From positions 585,918,119 through 585,982,118 of the forward strand of contig NC_133326.1 of assembly GCF_042186555.1 (NCBI RefSeq): 64,000 nucleotides of DNA. Direction: 5' to 3'. The notes beneath the pieces were generated by a model. It saw only the letters and a program-made list of their open reading frames with translations. It searched no databases and was not told the origin of the DNA. Shown here one piece after another: positions 1 to 12,337 of the stretch (positions are counted from its first letter, which is position 1; each line of letters opens with the position of its first letter). The translations under genes were made by a program, and so were the position numbers. The stretch comes from Aquarana catesbeiana (Eukaryota > Chordata > Amphibia > Anura > Ranidae).

Positions 1-212
1 GGCAAAAAATAAAGAGCCATTCAAATATTGATCTAGGAACACTACAGAATTCGTACATGTCCAACCACAGTATTAGCCCTTAGCAAGCCACTGAGATTGT
101 TATATGTTGATATTTGCTGATATATCCAGTGAATGCCTGCTGAAAACCACTTAAAGTGCAACCCCAACCAAAATTTGCTTTGAATTTTTTTTTGTTTTTG
201 TTTTCGATAGTT
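1..212. other. Unannotated presumed intronic DNA
   Basis: AT-rich non-coding sequence. Short open frames here lack codon structure or protein similarity that I recognise. By position it should lie in the first intron of the minus-strand ANTXR1-like gene, which is an inference. Confidence 0.4.
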
Positions 213-220
213 CTGGAAAG

Positions 221-670
221 TAGGGATACGGATATCGGTGTTGATACTAAGCATTTGCATGAGCAAATGTAATTGTGCTAATGCCCTGATACTAAAACCA
301 ATACCTGGGCCAGTTTGCAGTGCGATTTCAGGTGAAGTTAAGGTGCGATACCAATGCCAATTGTAGTGTATGAGATTAGAAATCGCACCTGAACAAGACT
401 GAAATCGCACAGGACTCTTTTTCAAATCGCACTGCAAACAAACTGTAATAACTCACTGAAAGCACATGAAAACTGATGTGAAATTGATCTGAAACTGATC
501 TGAAACTGATGTCTCTGCAAGTAAAATCTGTACAGTTTTCATTCATGTACATTGTAAACAAGCACTGAAAAAACTGTCATATGACACTAAAAATAGGTAT
601 CGGTTATTGGTATCAGCGAGTGCTTGAGAGAAAAAGTATCTGTACTCGTACTGGTATTGGTGCATCCCCA
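221..670. mobile_element. hAT-type MITE with 8 bp target duplication
   Basis: The element starts TAGGGATACGGATATC and its right end read on the other strand starts TGGGGATGCACCAATACC, a degenerate terminal inverted repeat. It is flanked by an exact 8 bp direct repeat, ctggaaag, at 213-220 and 671-678, which is the hAT signature. The inside is full of short repeats of the types 'aaatcgcac' and 'gaaactgat' and has no coding frame, so it is a non-autonomous copy. Confidence 0.8.
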
Positions 671-678
671 CTGGAAAG

Positions 679-1593
679 GGTCAAAAACTCAGGTTGTTCT
701 TGCAAGTCTCCATCACAGCTTGTCTAAATGAAGAACCAAAAAAAAACTTGAAAGAATTTCAAACTATTTCCACTCTTTCTATGAAAAAGTAACTTTATTT
801 TGATAGGTGTCCCAATGAGTCCTCTGTTCCTCTCTTGCAATATAACATGGCTACACCTACAGGAAAGTCTGATAGAGGTTTTGGTTTTCTCAATTAGATT
901 AAAAAACAAAACAAAAGTTTTGTAGTTCTACTGTAATGTCTACAAGGATTGGACAGTTCTGTGGATCAGAATGCATTTGTGGTACAGAAAGACCATACTG
1001 GCAATACTTCTGTCTTCTTTGGGGCTGCAGTAAAGTAGAAGCAGACATCATCTATTGCTTTTCTATTGCAAATGAAATAATTTCATGAATGTTTTATACA
1101 TTAGTTGTTTCAGGATAATACTTGTGATTATGATGATAATCATTAATTCAGTTTTAATTTTCCTTAATATTTGCCTTCCGATCTGTGGAGAATCAAACAA
1201 TTTAGAATTTTAGGCAATCGTGATTCATGAAAGGTGTGATTCTCTGCACACTAAGATAATAGGGTATTCTTCCATGTTCGCCATTGTTAATGATATCTTT
1301 TATTGACCTACAAAGTAAATTACAGTTGCAATGCTTTGAGATTGTTCAGGTGTTCTTGTGACTATGACTGACGAAGAGACCAGGGCTGTCTCAAAAGGTT
1401 TTTTTCATATTCTGAACAAATCTGCTTCAACATATTCATATTCATGCAATTCTGTTATTTTTTAGATTTGTTTCGCTCAACACTACTGGTGATGGTTACT
1501 CACTTCTACCCTTGTATTAGAGTAAACCTTTCCTAAGTGATATATCATAGATACCATTGCTAACCTCTTCCTAAAATTCTAGTTCCTCGGCTG
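679..1593. other. Unannotated presumed intronic DNA
   Basis: AT-rich sequence with no open frame, terminal repeat or RNA gene that I can support. Confidence 0.4.
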
Positions 1594-1596
1594 TTA

Positions 1597-2026
1597 GGCC
1601 CCTTTCACACTGGGGCAGTGGGGGCGTCGGCGGTAAAACAGCGCTATTTTTAGCGCTGTTTTACCGTTGTTTTTGCGGCTGTATTCGGCCGCTAGCGGTG
1701 CAGTTTTAACCCCCGCTGGCGGCCGAAAAAGGGTTAAACCCACTCGTACAGCGCGGGTATAGCCGCGGTATTACCGCGGTATAGCCGCGCTGTCCCATTA
1801 ATTTCAATGGGCAGGAGCGGTTTAGGAGCGGTGAACACACTGCTCCTTCACCGTTCCAAAGATGCGGCTCGCAGGACTTTTTTTACCATCCTGCCAGCGC
1901 ACCGCTTCAGTGTGAAAGCCTTCGGGCTTTCACACTGAACAAACAGCGGAGGCTGTTTAGGGGTGGTTTGCAGGCGGTATTTTTAGCGCAATAACGCCTG
2001 CAAACCGCCCCAGTGTGAAAGGGGCC
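1597..2026. mobile_element. PIF/Harbinger-like MITE, TTA target duplication
   Basis: Termini are GGCCCCTTTCACACTGGGGC on the left and the matching inverted copy on the right (2007-2026). TTA occurs directly outside both ends (1594-1596 and 2027-2029), matching the TWA target preference of Harbinger elements. The GC-rich interior has an internal hairpin at about 1907-1938, where gtgtgaaagcc is followed by ggctttcacac. There is no coding frame. Confidence 0.75.
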
Positions 2027-2077
2027 TTATGCTAACCTTCTGGCCTTGGTATTTTCTGAGCTTTTAATTCTTCACAT

Positions 2078-2450
2078 GGGGGATCTGGGGGCTTGTTAAA
2101 GGGGGCTTACAGATTCTGATAAGCCCTCCGCCTGCAGACCCTCATAACCACTGACCAGGGTTGTGGAGAAGAGGCCCATGACCCCAAGGTACTTTGGGGT
2201 GGGGGGGCAGGGCAGTGGTATAGATTTTTGGGGGTCTCCCACGCCATTTTTTTCTAAATGTTGGCATGGGGGTTCCTCTCAAAATCCATACCAGACCTAA
2301 GGGTCTGGTATGGATTTGGGGGACTCTACACCGTTTTTTAAAACATTTTGGCGTGGGGTTCCCCTTAAAATCCATACCAGGTTTGAAAGGGCTTGGTATG
2401 GTTTGGGGGGCCCCCATGTTGTTTTTTTCAGAACAAATTTATGTTCAAAA
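2078..2450. repeat. Fragment of the foldback hAT family's internal module
   Basis: The stretch 2078-2200 closely parallels 63305-63425 in the foldback element on the right of the window (shared tracts such as cttgttaaagggggctt and gataagcc). It continues into the same 'aaaatccataccag' repeat units seen at 62225-62520. Each unit has a small hairpin made of ccagacc and ggtctgg. The small open frames here follow the repeat and I do not regard them as genes. Confidence 0.6.
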
Positions 2451-2610
2451 CTTATCCAACATGTGATTGAACACACCGCAGCTAATTCGCACTGCCGCTG
2501 CACTGCACATATGTGAACCGGCTCCATAGAAAGCCGGCTTGATTCACATGTCGTGCGAATCAAATGAGGTTCAAAATGCATCCTATTTGCATATACGTCA
2601 ATAGAGCCTA

Positions 2611-2897
2611 AAGTCTAGTACACACAAGTTGAATGTCTGGTGACATCGATGTGTATGGCAGCCAGTCTGACAGAAGTTCGGACAGCTTCTGCAGGACAAG
2701 CATGCTGGAAAACCAGCAGTCGACCGGCTCCCAATCATCGCTCTCAGCCGCTGACCGGAGTGGGGGGGGGGGGCGTGGGGGCGTCCCCCTGTCAGAACAC
2801 AACAGCTCAGCGGGGGAGAACGATGTACTAACATCGGATTGTTAGTAGCTGTCAGGTTTTTTTTAATTTGAAAAAAACTCATGGTGCGTACTAGGCT
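2611..2897. mobile_element. TA-flanked (mariner-like) MITE
   Basis: The left end AAGTCTAGTACACACAAG pairs with the right end (read inverted) AAGCCTAGTACGCACCAT. A TA dinucleotide lies directly outside both ends (2609-2610, 2898-2899). Length is 287 bp. The interior has a G run near 2761 and no transposase. The termini resemble a shorter relative of the CGTACACACGA family seen elsewhere in the window. Confidence 0.65.
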
Positions 2898-2899
2898 TA

Positions 2900-4645
2900 A
2901 TTCACTGACTTGGAACAAGTATGTACGGTAGCAATGCTAGAGTAAAGTCTTAAATATTTATTTACATACTCTTCTGGATTAGTGGCTCAAAGTATTGAAC
3001 CAAGGATGCCAGGACAACTAAGAAACTAACATTTGCAATATGAGTGAACAATGTCCACCAACTCTCAAAGCATCCCCAAGCTCTTCATTCATGGAAGAAA
3101 TATGTCTGAAGGAAACCCTGCATAGAATAACCTTGTCACAAATGTTTTATGCAAAGTACAATCTCATATTGTTTGTAGTGTAAATGTTGGCATCACATTG
3201 CATCAAAGCAAGAATTTCTTTAATGCACAGAGCCCATAGATTTACAGAAAAAGCCCGTAAATTGTCAAGCACACATGGATGTGCTTAGTGTACATAAGAA
3301 GGGAATTTTGGATGCTTTTCCCCAGGCATGGTCAGGTTTCTGACTCAAAGGAATTTTGGGAAGAGGTAACGCTTTGAAGTCAGAGGGCAGCTAATTCTAA
3401 CGGACATACATATATATTGCAGTGCACATGGAGTGGCTTTCTAGCTGAGACCAAGAATTGTATGAATGATTTTCCAGTACGAGATCAAATAAATAATAGT
3501 AATAGTAATAAAATCAGCTTCCGTCAGTAACATAGTTGCCTAAAATGCCTACAAAGTATTGCAAGCACTAAAATGCAGAGAAGAACCCACTGATCAAAGT
3601 GAACAGGGAAATGATGTAACATTTTGTGTATATTTAGTGGGATGTTCTCTCGCTGAGATCTGTAACAGCAATCTGTTGCACATTGGCCATATGTCTGCAG
3701 CTTCAGCCATATGGAACTGTACATACTGCATGTAAAAGTTCAAGCAGCAGAAATAAATTGTCTCTTTTCCATGGAAAGGCATTTCATAATAGATGAATCA
3801 GACCTTGTTATAAAAACACATATTACGTTTTTGAAGTGCTGCAATCATTTTATGGTGCGTATCATATTTTTTGAGACTATACGGTATATTATCAGTCAGT
3901 TGTACTAAAAGCAGCTGAAGAATTCCATGATTGTAGTAGTTTGTTAGCCCTAATTAACAGTCAGCAGCAACTGTGTTCAGTATTGCTTAAAATACAATTC
4001 TAGCGGAAATGTTTTTGTTTCGTTTTCAGTGGGGAAGGTGGTGAAACCCTGTCATATTTTTATTGTGGTCTATTTCCCTAATGGAGAGATTTCCCTTCCC
4101 TTCCTTTCAGTAGAAGAAGTGATGGTGAATTTTCTGAGTTGGGACCCAGACTGCAATAAAATACATATTTCAGTAAAATGTGGAAGGGTAGTGTGATGGT
4201 TACACTCTCAGATCCCAATGCTGACCATTGGGAGACTAAATTGTGGTATATTACACACTTGGCATCCCCCTGTACAAAGATTTACCTGGTCTTGGACAAC
4301 AATGTAAGCACTGGCAGATTAAAGCAGCTCATACATGATTTGAGTTTTTTTTCCTTCCACCAGTCAGTGTTGATGGGGGAAAAGCTCTTGCAGCGCGTTT
4401 GTGTTCTGCTAGCGCGGGGGGGGGGGGGGGGGGGGGGGCAGGGGCATGGAGAGCCTTCCTAGCTGACAGAACAAAATGATTATTTCTGCCTCTAGCAGTA
4501 ATTACATGTAAATAATCATGCAGATGGGATGTACCCAAGTTGATAGATGGATTGACTTGGTACATTCAGCCTACACATACATGGATCGAATCTTGGTTGG
4601 GCCCTACGGAACTGGCTAAATTTTGATCCATGTATGGCTGGCTTA
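2900..4645. other. Unannotated presumed intronic DNA with poly-G run
   Basis: No supported gene. Notable only for a run of 23 G at 4416-4438, which creates glycine-rich or proline-rich pseudo-frames on the two strands, and for a stretch around 4078-4130 that looks like part of a dispersed frog repeat. Confidence 0.4.
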
Positions 4646-5054
4646 AAGGCCCGTACACACGATAAGAAAATCAAAAGTTACATTTTGTCTGACTAATGAT
4701 CTGTCTATTTTCGAATCATTAGTATGGTGCTTGCGACAGCCGATTCCAAATTTTCGTATGACAAAAACTGAATGTGCAGGCATAAAATTGTAATCGTACG
4801 TTAATACAACATCCGATTTTGGTTTAATTAGCCCAGTTTTCGTCCAAAAAAACCATAAGAGCAAGACTACGCATGCTCGAAAATGAAAGAATACATACAA
4901 AGCAATTCCACACATTACATCACTTCTGCAGTTGAATTCTATCATACGAGAATTTTTGTATGTTGAAAAACCTCTTCGCTTTCGATATGAGACTAGCATG
5001 CAACAAAAAACAGATGAACATTCGTCCGAAAATCTGATTGTGTGTACGAGGCTT
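4646..5054. mobile_element. TA-flanked MITE, CGTACACACGA family
   Basis: The left end is AAGGCCCGTACACACGAT. The right end read inverted is AAGCCTCGTACACACAAT. TA flanks both ends (4644-4645 and 5055-5056). Length is 409 bp with no coding frame. It is one of four members of this family in the window (see also 16602, 25176 and 29285). Confidence 0.75.
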
Positions 5055-5683
5055 TAGAGTGACCATCACTAGGGAAGGCTAATTACACAATTAACCCTTT
5101 ACATGCACACAGCATTGAAAAGAAATATCTGTATCAATTGCTCCTACAACAGGCAAGAATGTAACAGAGTTTACAATACTAACGCTCACTTCAAAGAGGC
5201 AGAAGTTCTTTAACTTCTAGTTAGAACACAGATTTAATTTACGGATTTTTATAAATTGTTTTCATGTTTTCATAAAAAGAAAAGAAAACAGTGCAAAAAG
5301 ATATTAGAAAACAGACATAAGTAACAGTAAAATAGATGAGAATAAAAGTGAAAAATACTTAAGTATAGTTGCCTGATCATTGGTTCTGTGATCAATTTGT
5401 GTTGTGGAGTAAGTACAAGTCACTGGCCCTCAGAATTGTGACTCTCAGTATCAAGGGTAGTTTTGATTTTAAATGAGCACTCTTGTTGCCAGTTACATTA
5501 GCTTTTTGTTGACCATTGGAAAAAGTGTCACAGATCCAACCCCCACCCAAAGAAAGGGGTATGTCGGTGGATGTTCGAAAGTATTTAATAATGCTCAGCA
5601 GACACATTCCTATTTCTAAGTACATCTATACTTCCATCTTGCTGCAAATTTCAACTCACCACCAGGGGACACTACAATTACAT
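5055..5683. other. Unannotated presumed intronic DNA
   Basis: AT-rich, no supported feature. Confidence 0.35.
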
Positions 5684-5849
5684 AACAATACCAGTGGCGG
5701 CTGGTAAAGTTTTAAGATGGGGCGCCAGACCCTGCCCCTCCTTTTTGATCCCTCCCACTTCTCATAAGCCCCACCCCTTATAGAATCCACCCACTCCGTT
5801 CCCTGTATTCCACTTGCTTTCACCAATAGTGTCAGGAGTATACAGCTCA

Positions 5850-6545
5850 GTATCACAGGACAGAGTATAGAGCTCAGCATCACATGACAGAGTATACAGC
5901 CCCAGCACCACAGGACAGAGTATACAGCTCAGCATCAAAGGACAGAGTATACAGCCCCAGCATCACAGGACAGAGTATACAGCTCCAGCATCACAGCACA
6001 GAGTATACAGCTCAGCATCACATGACAGAGTATACAGCGCCAGCATCACAGGACAGAGTATACAGCCCCAGAATCACAGGACAGAGTATACAGCCCCAGC
6101 ATCACAGGACAGAGTATACAGCTCAGCATCACAGGACAGAGTATACAGCCCCAGCATCACAGGACAGGGTATACAGCCCCAGCATCACATGACAGAGTAT
6201 ACAGCTCAGCATCACAGGACAGAGTATACAGCCCCAGCATCACAGGACAGAGTATACAGCTCAGCATCAAAGAACAGAGTATACAGCTCCAGCATCACAG
6301 GACAGAGGATACAGCCCCAGCATCACAGCACAGAGTATACAGCTCAGCATCACATGACAGCGTATACAGCCCCAGCATCACAGGATAGAGTATACAGCCC
6401 CAGCATCACAGGATAGAGTATACAGCCCCAGCATCACCGGACAGAGTATACAGCCCCAGCATCACCGGACAGAGTATACAGCCCCAGCATCACAGGACAG
6501 AGTATACAGCCCCAGCATCACAGGACAGAGTATACAGCCCCAGCA
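5850..6545. repeat. Minisatellite, 27-28 bp unit, about 25 copies
   Basis: Head-to-tail copies of a unit of the form acagagtatacagccccagc plus atcacagg, with point changes and an occasional 1 bp shorter unit. It lies wholly inside the hAT-like element 5692-8057. The open frames on the plus strand here only translate the array. Confidence 0.95.
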
Positions 6546-6559
6546 TTTATTTTATTTGT

Positions 6560-7310
6560 TTAGGTGGAGAGGCAGGAAGGGGGGTTATTGTTTAGGATGG
6601 AGAGGCAGGGAGGGGGGTTATTGTTTAGGGTAGAGAGGCAGGGAGGAGGTTATTGTTTAGGGTGGAGAGGCAGAGAGGGGGTTATTGTTTAGGGTGAAGA
6701 GCTGGGGAGGAGGTTATTGTTTAGGGTGGAGAGGCGGGGAGGAGGTTATTGTTTAGGGTGGAGAGGTGGGGAGGGGGTTATTGTTTAGGGTGGAGAGGGG
6801 TTATTGTTTAGGGTGGAGAGGCAAGGAGGAGGTTATTGTTTAGGGTGGAGAGGTGGGGGAGGGTTATTGTTTAGGGTGGGGAGGGAGTTATTGTTTAGGG
6901 TGGAGAGGTGAGGAGGAGGTTATTGTTTAGGGTGCAGAGGTGGGGAGGGGGTTATTGTTTAGGGTGCAGAGAAGTTATTGTTTAGGGTGGAGATGCAGGG
7001 AGGAGGTTATTGTTTAGGGTAGAGAGGTGGGGAGGAGGGTTATTGTTTAGGGTGGGGAGGGAGTTATTGTTTAGGGTGGAGAGGTGGGGAGTAGGTTATT
7101 GTTTAGGGGGAGAGGCAGGGAGGGGGTTATTGTTTAGGGTGGAGAGGCAGGGAGGGGGGTTTGTTTAGGGTGGAGAGGCGGGGAGGGGGGTTTGTTTAGG
7201 GTAAAGAGGCAGGGATGGGGGCCGTTTTAGGGTGGAGAGGCAGGGAGGGAGGGGCCGTTTTAGGGTGGAGCGGCAGGGAGGGAGGGGCCGTTTTAGGGTG
7301 GAGCGGCAGG
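6560..7310. repeat. Minisatellite, about 32 bp G-rich unit
   Basis: Roughly 20 head-to-tail copies of a unit containing gttattgtttagggtggaga followed by a G-rich part of variable length. The G-rich strand is the plus strand throughout. It directly follows the 27-28 bp array and lies in the same hAT-like element. Confidence 0.95.
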
Positions 7311-8109
7311 GGGCGTTTTAGGATGCAGGAAGGGGGGAAGTTTGGGGTTTGGGAACCCCACAGCTGCCAGTCACTGCCCTGCACCACAACACTTAGCAGC
7401 CCCACCCTCCCCCTCCATGAAGCTCTGCAGCAGCTGAGAAAAGTGAACAGAGGTGGGGGGGCCAGGCTTACGGCTGGAGCAGTCACTCTGTAGCTCAGGG
7501 GATGGGAAGCATGTTGCCGGGAGGGAGAGACATGCCATTGAAAAGAGCAAAAATCCTCTGTCATTCACAGTGAGAGAGATCACCTCTGATCCCTGCACTC
7601 ACCTTCTGCTCTGGTACACCGCACTTGGGTTCAGCTCTGCATCCACTCGCCGCATCTGTGATCCGTTCCCCACCTCCAATTACAGGGTCCCGGGTAGCAG
7701 TAAAGTAGTCTCAGTGTCCGCACTCCACTTCAACTCCAGGGAAACTGGAAGTGACGCTGTAGTGCTGAAAAAGCACCGCCCAGTCGCCCTCCGGTGCCGG
7801 CCAATGAAAAAAAATGGGCAAGAGCCAGGGACAAATCACTGGAGAGTGGGAGTGTTTGTGGGCACATTGCTTGCGCCCTGCACATGCCCTGCACACGGTC
7901 AAATCAACTTCCCAGCTTGCAATCTGCTGATTGCAAGCTGGGGAGCTTCCCATGGACTGCCGTGTGTCCGGCGCCTGGTCACTCTTAAAGTGACTTTTTT
8001 TTTTTGCCAAACACTTGGGGGGGGGGGGGGGCGACGCCTATGGACGGGCCACCACTGATCAATACTAACGTCAAACCTCTCAAACCTATAAACCTGTAGG
8101 CCAAATGTA

Positions 8110-8425
8110 GGCCTCATGCACACTGGGTGTTTTTCTTCTGCTGCTCGTGGGGGTGTCTGGTGTTTTTTTTTTCCTGCCTCCAAACCCCCTTGCATGATTC
8201 CTCTCATCCTGGCAGCAGAGTTTTGGCAGAAAAAAAAACCTTGACATACCTAAATACCTTGTGTACTGTGTTTAGGCGTGTTTAGCACTTGGGCCCAAGC
8301 ACTTGATGCACCTAAACATGTTGCATGTAAGTTTACAGGTGTCAAAGGTTTTTTCTGCCAAAACTCTGCTGCCAGGAGAAAAGAAGTTTAGGAGAGTTAC
8401 CAAAACGCCCAGTGTGCATAAGGCC
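8110..8425. mobile_element. Harbinger-like MITE
   Basis: The left end GGCCTCATGCACACTGGG pairs with the inverted right end GGCCTTATGCACACTGGG. Flanking trinucleotides are gta and tta, a possible diverged TWA duplication. It contains internal inverted segments around 'ctgccaggagaa' and 'tcctggcagcag'. Length is 316 bp, non-coding. Confidence 0.6.
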
Positions 8426-11400
8426 TTATAATGATTTATTTTTCCTAAGTTACATCACCTTATTTTTGGCAGTTACCCATGCAGCAATTTTTACAGAGGT
8501 ATTATTTCAGCAGAGCAGGGGTTAAAAGTTGCAGTGGGGGTCCGCACTTAATTCTACAAACCCCAATGGGAAACAGATGAGATGTGCTGAACGTCAGTGA
8601 GATGGAGCAAACCCTCAATGGTTTATGTCAGTGATTAGTTTGGGCATAATTATATATTTTACTTGGCGTTCTCTCAAAGAATGACCTCATCACTGGTCAG
8701 ATTTAACTCTGGAACAAGAAGCATTCCTGTGTTCATTTTTTACATCTGTAGAAATGCATCTAAGAGTTCTTCCAGAATGTTGACAAATAATATTTATAAA
8801 TGGAAGAGCACAAGAGGGGGCTATGAAATCAATAATAAAGGATAAAGAAATGAAGAAAGCTCCAAAAATGCATATTACAAAACATTATCACAAATACTGC
8901 ATGTAACGTTATGTCAGCACTATATGGAAAAGTGCTTAGATATATATACATGATGAATTAAACTATTTATATAGGAACATCACCCCCCTGTGCTATTTTT
9001 TCTTTCCCCTCTTACCAATTTACTGGGTTATCCTCAAACATATACTCATGCCAAACACATCCAGCATTGTCGTGCTGTAATCTGCAGCTCCACAGGGCCA
9101 GGGCCTGTGCCAAAATCTTTTTGCTTACGTCATTGGGAGCCAGCTGTTTTTTCTGGGTTCTTGCAGCCAGACCCCTAATGACATGCTGTGGTGCATGCAC
9201 AGTGTGTTTTAGATTGTCCCAAAGTCTTCTGGGATGCGTAACATAAGTATCTGTAGTGCTTACCCCCCCGTAGGAGCCACTGGTAATGATGGGTTCTCTG
9301 TTTTGCCATGACTTAAATTGCTTGGTCCCCACTGAGATACCTGTTCATAACCTAAAGGTCATTTACACTAGTGTTACTTAAGTGATAGTAAGCTCCCACT
9401 CTATAACAATGCACATAAATTAGGCCACCAGTAACTTGGGGGTAGATTAATTAGATGTATTATGGCTATGCTGTTAAACAATGAAAAAATCAACCAACAG
9501 GTAATCAAACAGGTTTAAAGATAATGTACTAGATAAATTGCTGACCTATAAGCTGACAATCATTAGAGCTGTAGTGTTGTTAAATTAAACTATAACTGGT
9601 GCAAAATAGGGTCAAAGTAACAGCATGAACAAACTAAAAAATGTAAAATTCTTGTGTGCACACTAGGCATGCAGCCCCAGTAGTGGCTGGGCATATGCCT
9701 TCCTTATTAATGGGTACCCATGGAGGTGGCCATAAAGTACTGGCACCTATTGTTAGTGTTGGCCAGCTTTCATCGGGGCCCTTCTGTAGGTGGTGTCCCT
9801 TTAAGAGTGTGCAGTAAATGGATAGTGGGCTGATGAACAAGAAGCAATCTCTACTGCCTTAGCTGTGTCAATGTTGGGATAAGCATGGATGGTCCCCCTA
9901 CTGGTACACAGAAATCCAGTCCAGATCCCTTGGTAGTCTGCATTCCTCTGAAGTCAGGTTCCACAAGGCTCAGTTTCTGTGCTTGCACCCTTAAATGTCT
10001 CAGAGGTCCTAGCTCTCTGGTTCCTCTCCCTCTCAGATGTAGGCTGACGGGCACACACAACATATACGCTCTTGAGGGCTCTCCACATGAGGATATCTGC
10101 CACTGTGCTTCTGTTCACCTACTCTTGGCAAAAGACCCCTATCTCTGCACATTTTCCCGGGAAAAGGCTGCCCTCTCTCTGGCACAAGAGGACACACAGC
10201 CACTTCGTGTACACAGCAGCCCAGCTACATCATACTCACCCTAGCGAAAACATGGAAACTTGGACTGTGCTTCACAGAAAAAGAACAACTTCCAAAAATA
10301 TTTTTTTTTAATTTGCGATTTAAAGAAAAGAAGGGTGGAAGGAACAAATATTCTTCAAAGAAGAAAAGGGAGTGAAGGTCCACTTTAATATCTCTCCATC
10401 TTTTCTAATCTGGCATTGAAAATAAATGACAGAGTCTTATCATTTTACAATAGTGGTATAGTATAGTTTAAATCTTTTTCCTAACTGATTTACTGCCAAA
10501 TTAATCAGACAGCATTTCTTTAGTATGGCTAAAGTTTAATGGCTTCTTAGGTCGCTTTCACCCTGCCTGATCTGTTCAGGAGACGTGCAACTTTTATGTT
10601 AGTTCTGGCTCTGATACCAACAGGAGTGATGGGTGATTGGGTAGCATTTGTCAAAGGAGGGTTCATAATGGGCATCCTGGAAGGAGCCTTACTTGGGTTT
10701 CCACCTCTTCTGGAGGTGCTAGAACTGGTGTGCACAGTTACATTACTATGTTTACCTCATTTTTTCAACAGCCAGATGGTCTATATCAGAGTTATAACAG
10801 CATTATAGTACCTTAGAATATTTTTTTTTAAAGAAAGTGCAACTCAAGCTATGAGTATTTGGGTAAAGTGGGGATAGAACAGAATCTCTGTCAAGTTTTT
10901 TTTTGGCGAACATCTCACTTACGTCCTTCCACCCTGAAATTTGTCACCAGAACAGAAAGTAAGGGACATTCAAAATGTTTATAATTGAAGAGGAAGTAAG
11001 CTGAAAGTGCAGGCAATGCAAGTTACATGCAGCCTTTTGCATTTGCGTGCATGCTTTTGAGCTGCACTGCATTCAAATGAAAAACTGTGTTTGATAGCAA
11101 TATTCCTTCACCTTCCACCTATAGTTATTGGCCTAAAAAGCCACCAATCATAGTTATTTCACATAGTGGTTTCGGAATCCAGCAAAAGTAAGATGTGTCT
11201 ATTCAAACTCAGCAAATCCAATTAGGCTGCAGGAAAATAAACTGTGCTAGGTTAGGGACTCCTACAGTTTGTGCATCAAATAAAATCCAAAACAGTTTTA
11301 GATACAAGGTAAACAGCTCTATACAAATGGAGAAAAAACTAAATGGGTAAAAAGAAACATTGGAACTATGGCTTGTAAATAACTCCTTTACTGAGAACTG

Positions 11401-11807
11401 TAGAGAAGAGGTTACAGTGATGATGTGGTTCTGCTTGATAGGCAGTGGAGTATGTGCAGTCACATATCTTGTACAAACCCATAAAATACAGAATACAGGA
11501 TAAGGGGGCTCTTTTTATGCAAATCACGACCATCTCTTGTGGTCGAGAGCAGGACAAGAAGTGAGGGAGGTTCTCTGACACATATAAAATGCAGTGAACT
11601 TTTGTTACACAAAATAGTATTCAATACACGTAGACAGCCCCAATATAACAGAACAGTTTTGTTAGCAAGTTTAAGCCAAAAAAGGCTTTTTCAATAGCTA
11701 TTAATCCTAGCCTTGCAATGTGTTTTGGAGTTTGCTTCCTATACCTCCTTTTGACCACAAGTGTTGGTCATAATTTGCATAAAAAAGGTAACCCTGGTTT
11801 CTAGATT
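8426..11807. other. Unannotated presumed intronic DNA
   Basis: About 3.4 kb without a supported gene. The stretch 9640-10250 is more GC-rich than its surroundings and has overlapping open frames on both strands (119 aa on plus at 9885-10244). I see no protein motif, and it could be an unrecognised retroelement remnant. Confidence 0.35.
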
Positions 11808-12047
11808 TTAAAGTGGAACTTGAACAATTTGATAAAGAGCCCAGATCCCCTGAAAAGTGGCACCATTGACATGGTGCCTAAAATAGAGAGCAACTGCGCA
11901 TGTCCAGAGCAAGGTGAGACAGTGTACTACTGAATTTGAAACAGTATAGGCACTTATTTTTAATGTTTTACATAACTATAACTGCAAATGGTGCCAGCAT
12001 GAAGTGCTTTAGCATGACTTAATTTTCTGACTAAAGTTCTGCTTTAA
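11808..12047. mobile_element. Small MITE, TTTAAAGTGGAACTT termini
   Basis: The left end TTAAAGTGGAACTT and the inverted right end TTAAAGCAGAACTTT form a short terminal inverted repeat around a 240 bp non-coding body. No clear target duplication can be assigned because both ends merge with A/T runs. Confidence 0.5.
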
Positions 12048-12154
12048 GGGTCTGTACAGGTTATGTAAGTACACATACTTACTATCTCTGCTGCCTAATA
12101 AGCTTAACCACAGTGTCACTGTAATCTCTGCTCAGCAGTCATCAATAAAGAGTT

Positions 12155-12337
12155 CATATGCATAAAGATCCCAAACACTGCACACCTAGAGAAGCCATTA
12201 GTAAACAAGTGAAAACTGCCCCAGCCAGCTTTTTCCATAGCCACATGTTGCTTAGGATAAAGCTGGCTTAGGCTGCTTTCACCTATTTACTAATGGCTTT
12301 GCTAGGTGTTTGTTTGGGACCTTTCTCTATGCATATC
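12155..12337. mobile_element. Foldback (hairpin) MITE
   Basis: The left arm 12155-12228 and right arm about 12252-12337 are inverted copies of each other with scattered mismatches. Shared words include gccattagtaaa, ccaaacac, acacctag and agccagcttt. The loop is only about 20 bp. A DNA-only hairpin with no open frame. Confidence 0.7.

Larger units (their letters stand above)
5692..8057. mobile_element. hAT-like non-autonomous element carrying two minisatellites
   Basis: The left end is CAGTGGCGGCTGG. The right end read inverted starts CAGTGGTGGCCCGTCC. Flanks are aacaatac (5684-5691) and atcaatac (8058-8065), 7 of 8 bases alike, consistent with an old 8 bp hAT duplication. The 2366 bp interior holds a 27-28 bp array, then a 32 bp array, then about 700 bp of single-copy-looking sequence. 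No transposase motif was found. Confidence 0.7.

Noticed and set aside
4178..4565. Frames ending in poly-Gly or poly-Pro
   Set aside because: Produced by the 23 G run at 4416-4438.
5884..6416. Plus-strand open frames of repeated TEYTAPASQDRVYS-type peptides
   Set aside because: Pure translation of the 27-28 bp minisatellite; no start context or independent support.
5850..6545. CRISPR-like regular array
   Set aside because: Units are directly adjacent without unique spacers, and the DNA is eukaryotic; an ordinary minisatellite.
7215..8058. Overlapping 60-200 residue frames in the hAT-like element
   Set aside because: On both strands, low-complexity or G-rich driven, no motif.
9885..10244. 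119-residue plus-strand frame in a GC-richer patch
   Set aside because: No known domain, and frames overlap on both strands; perhaps an old retroelement remnant but not supportable.
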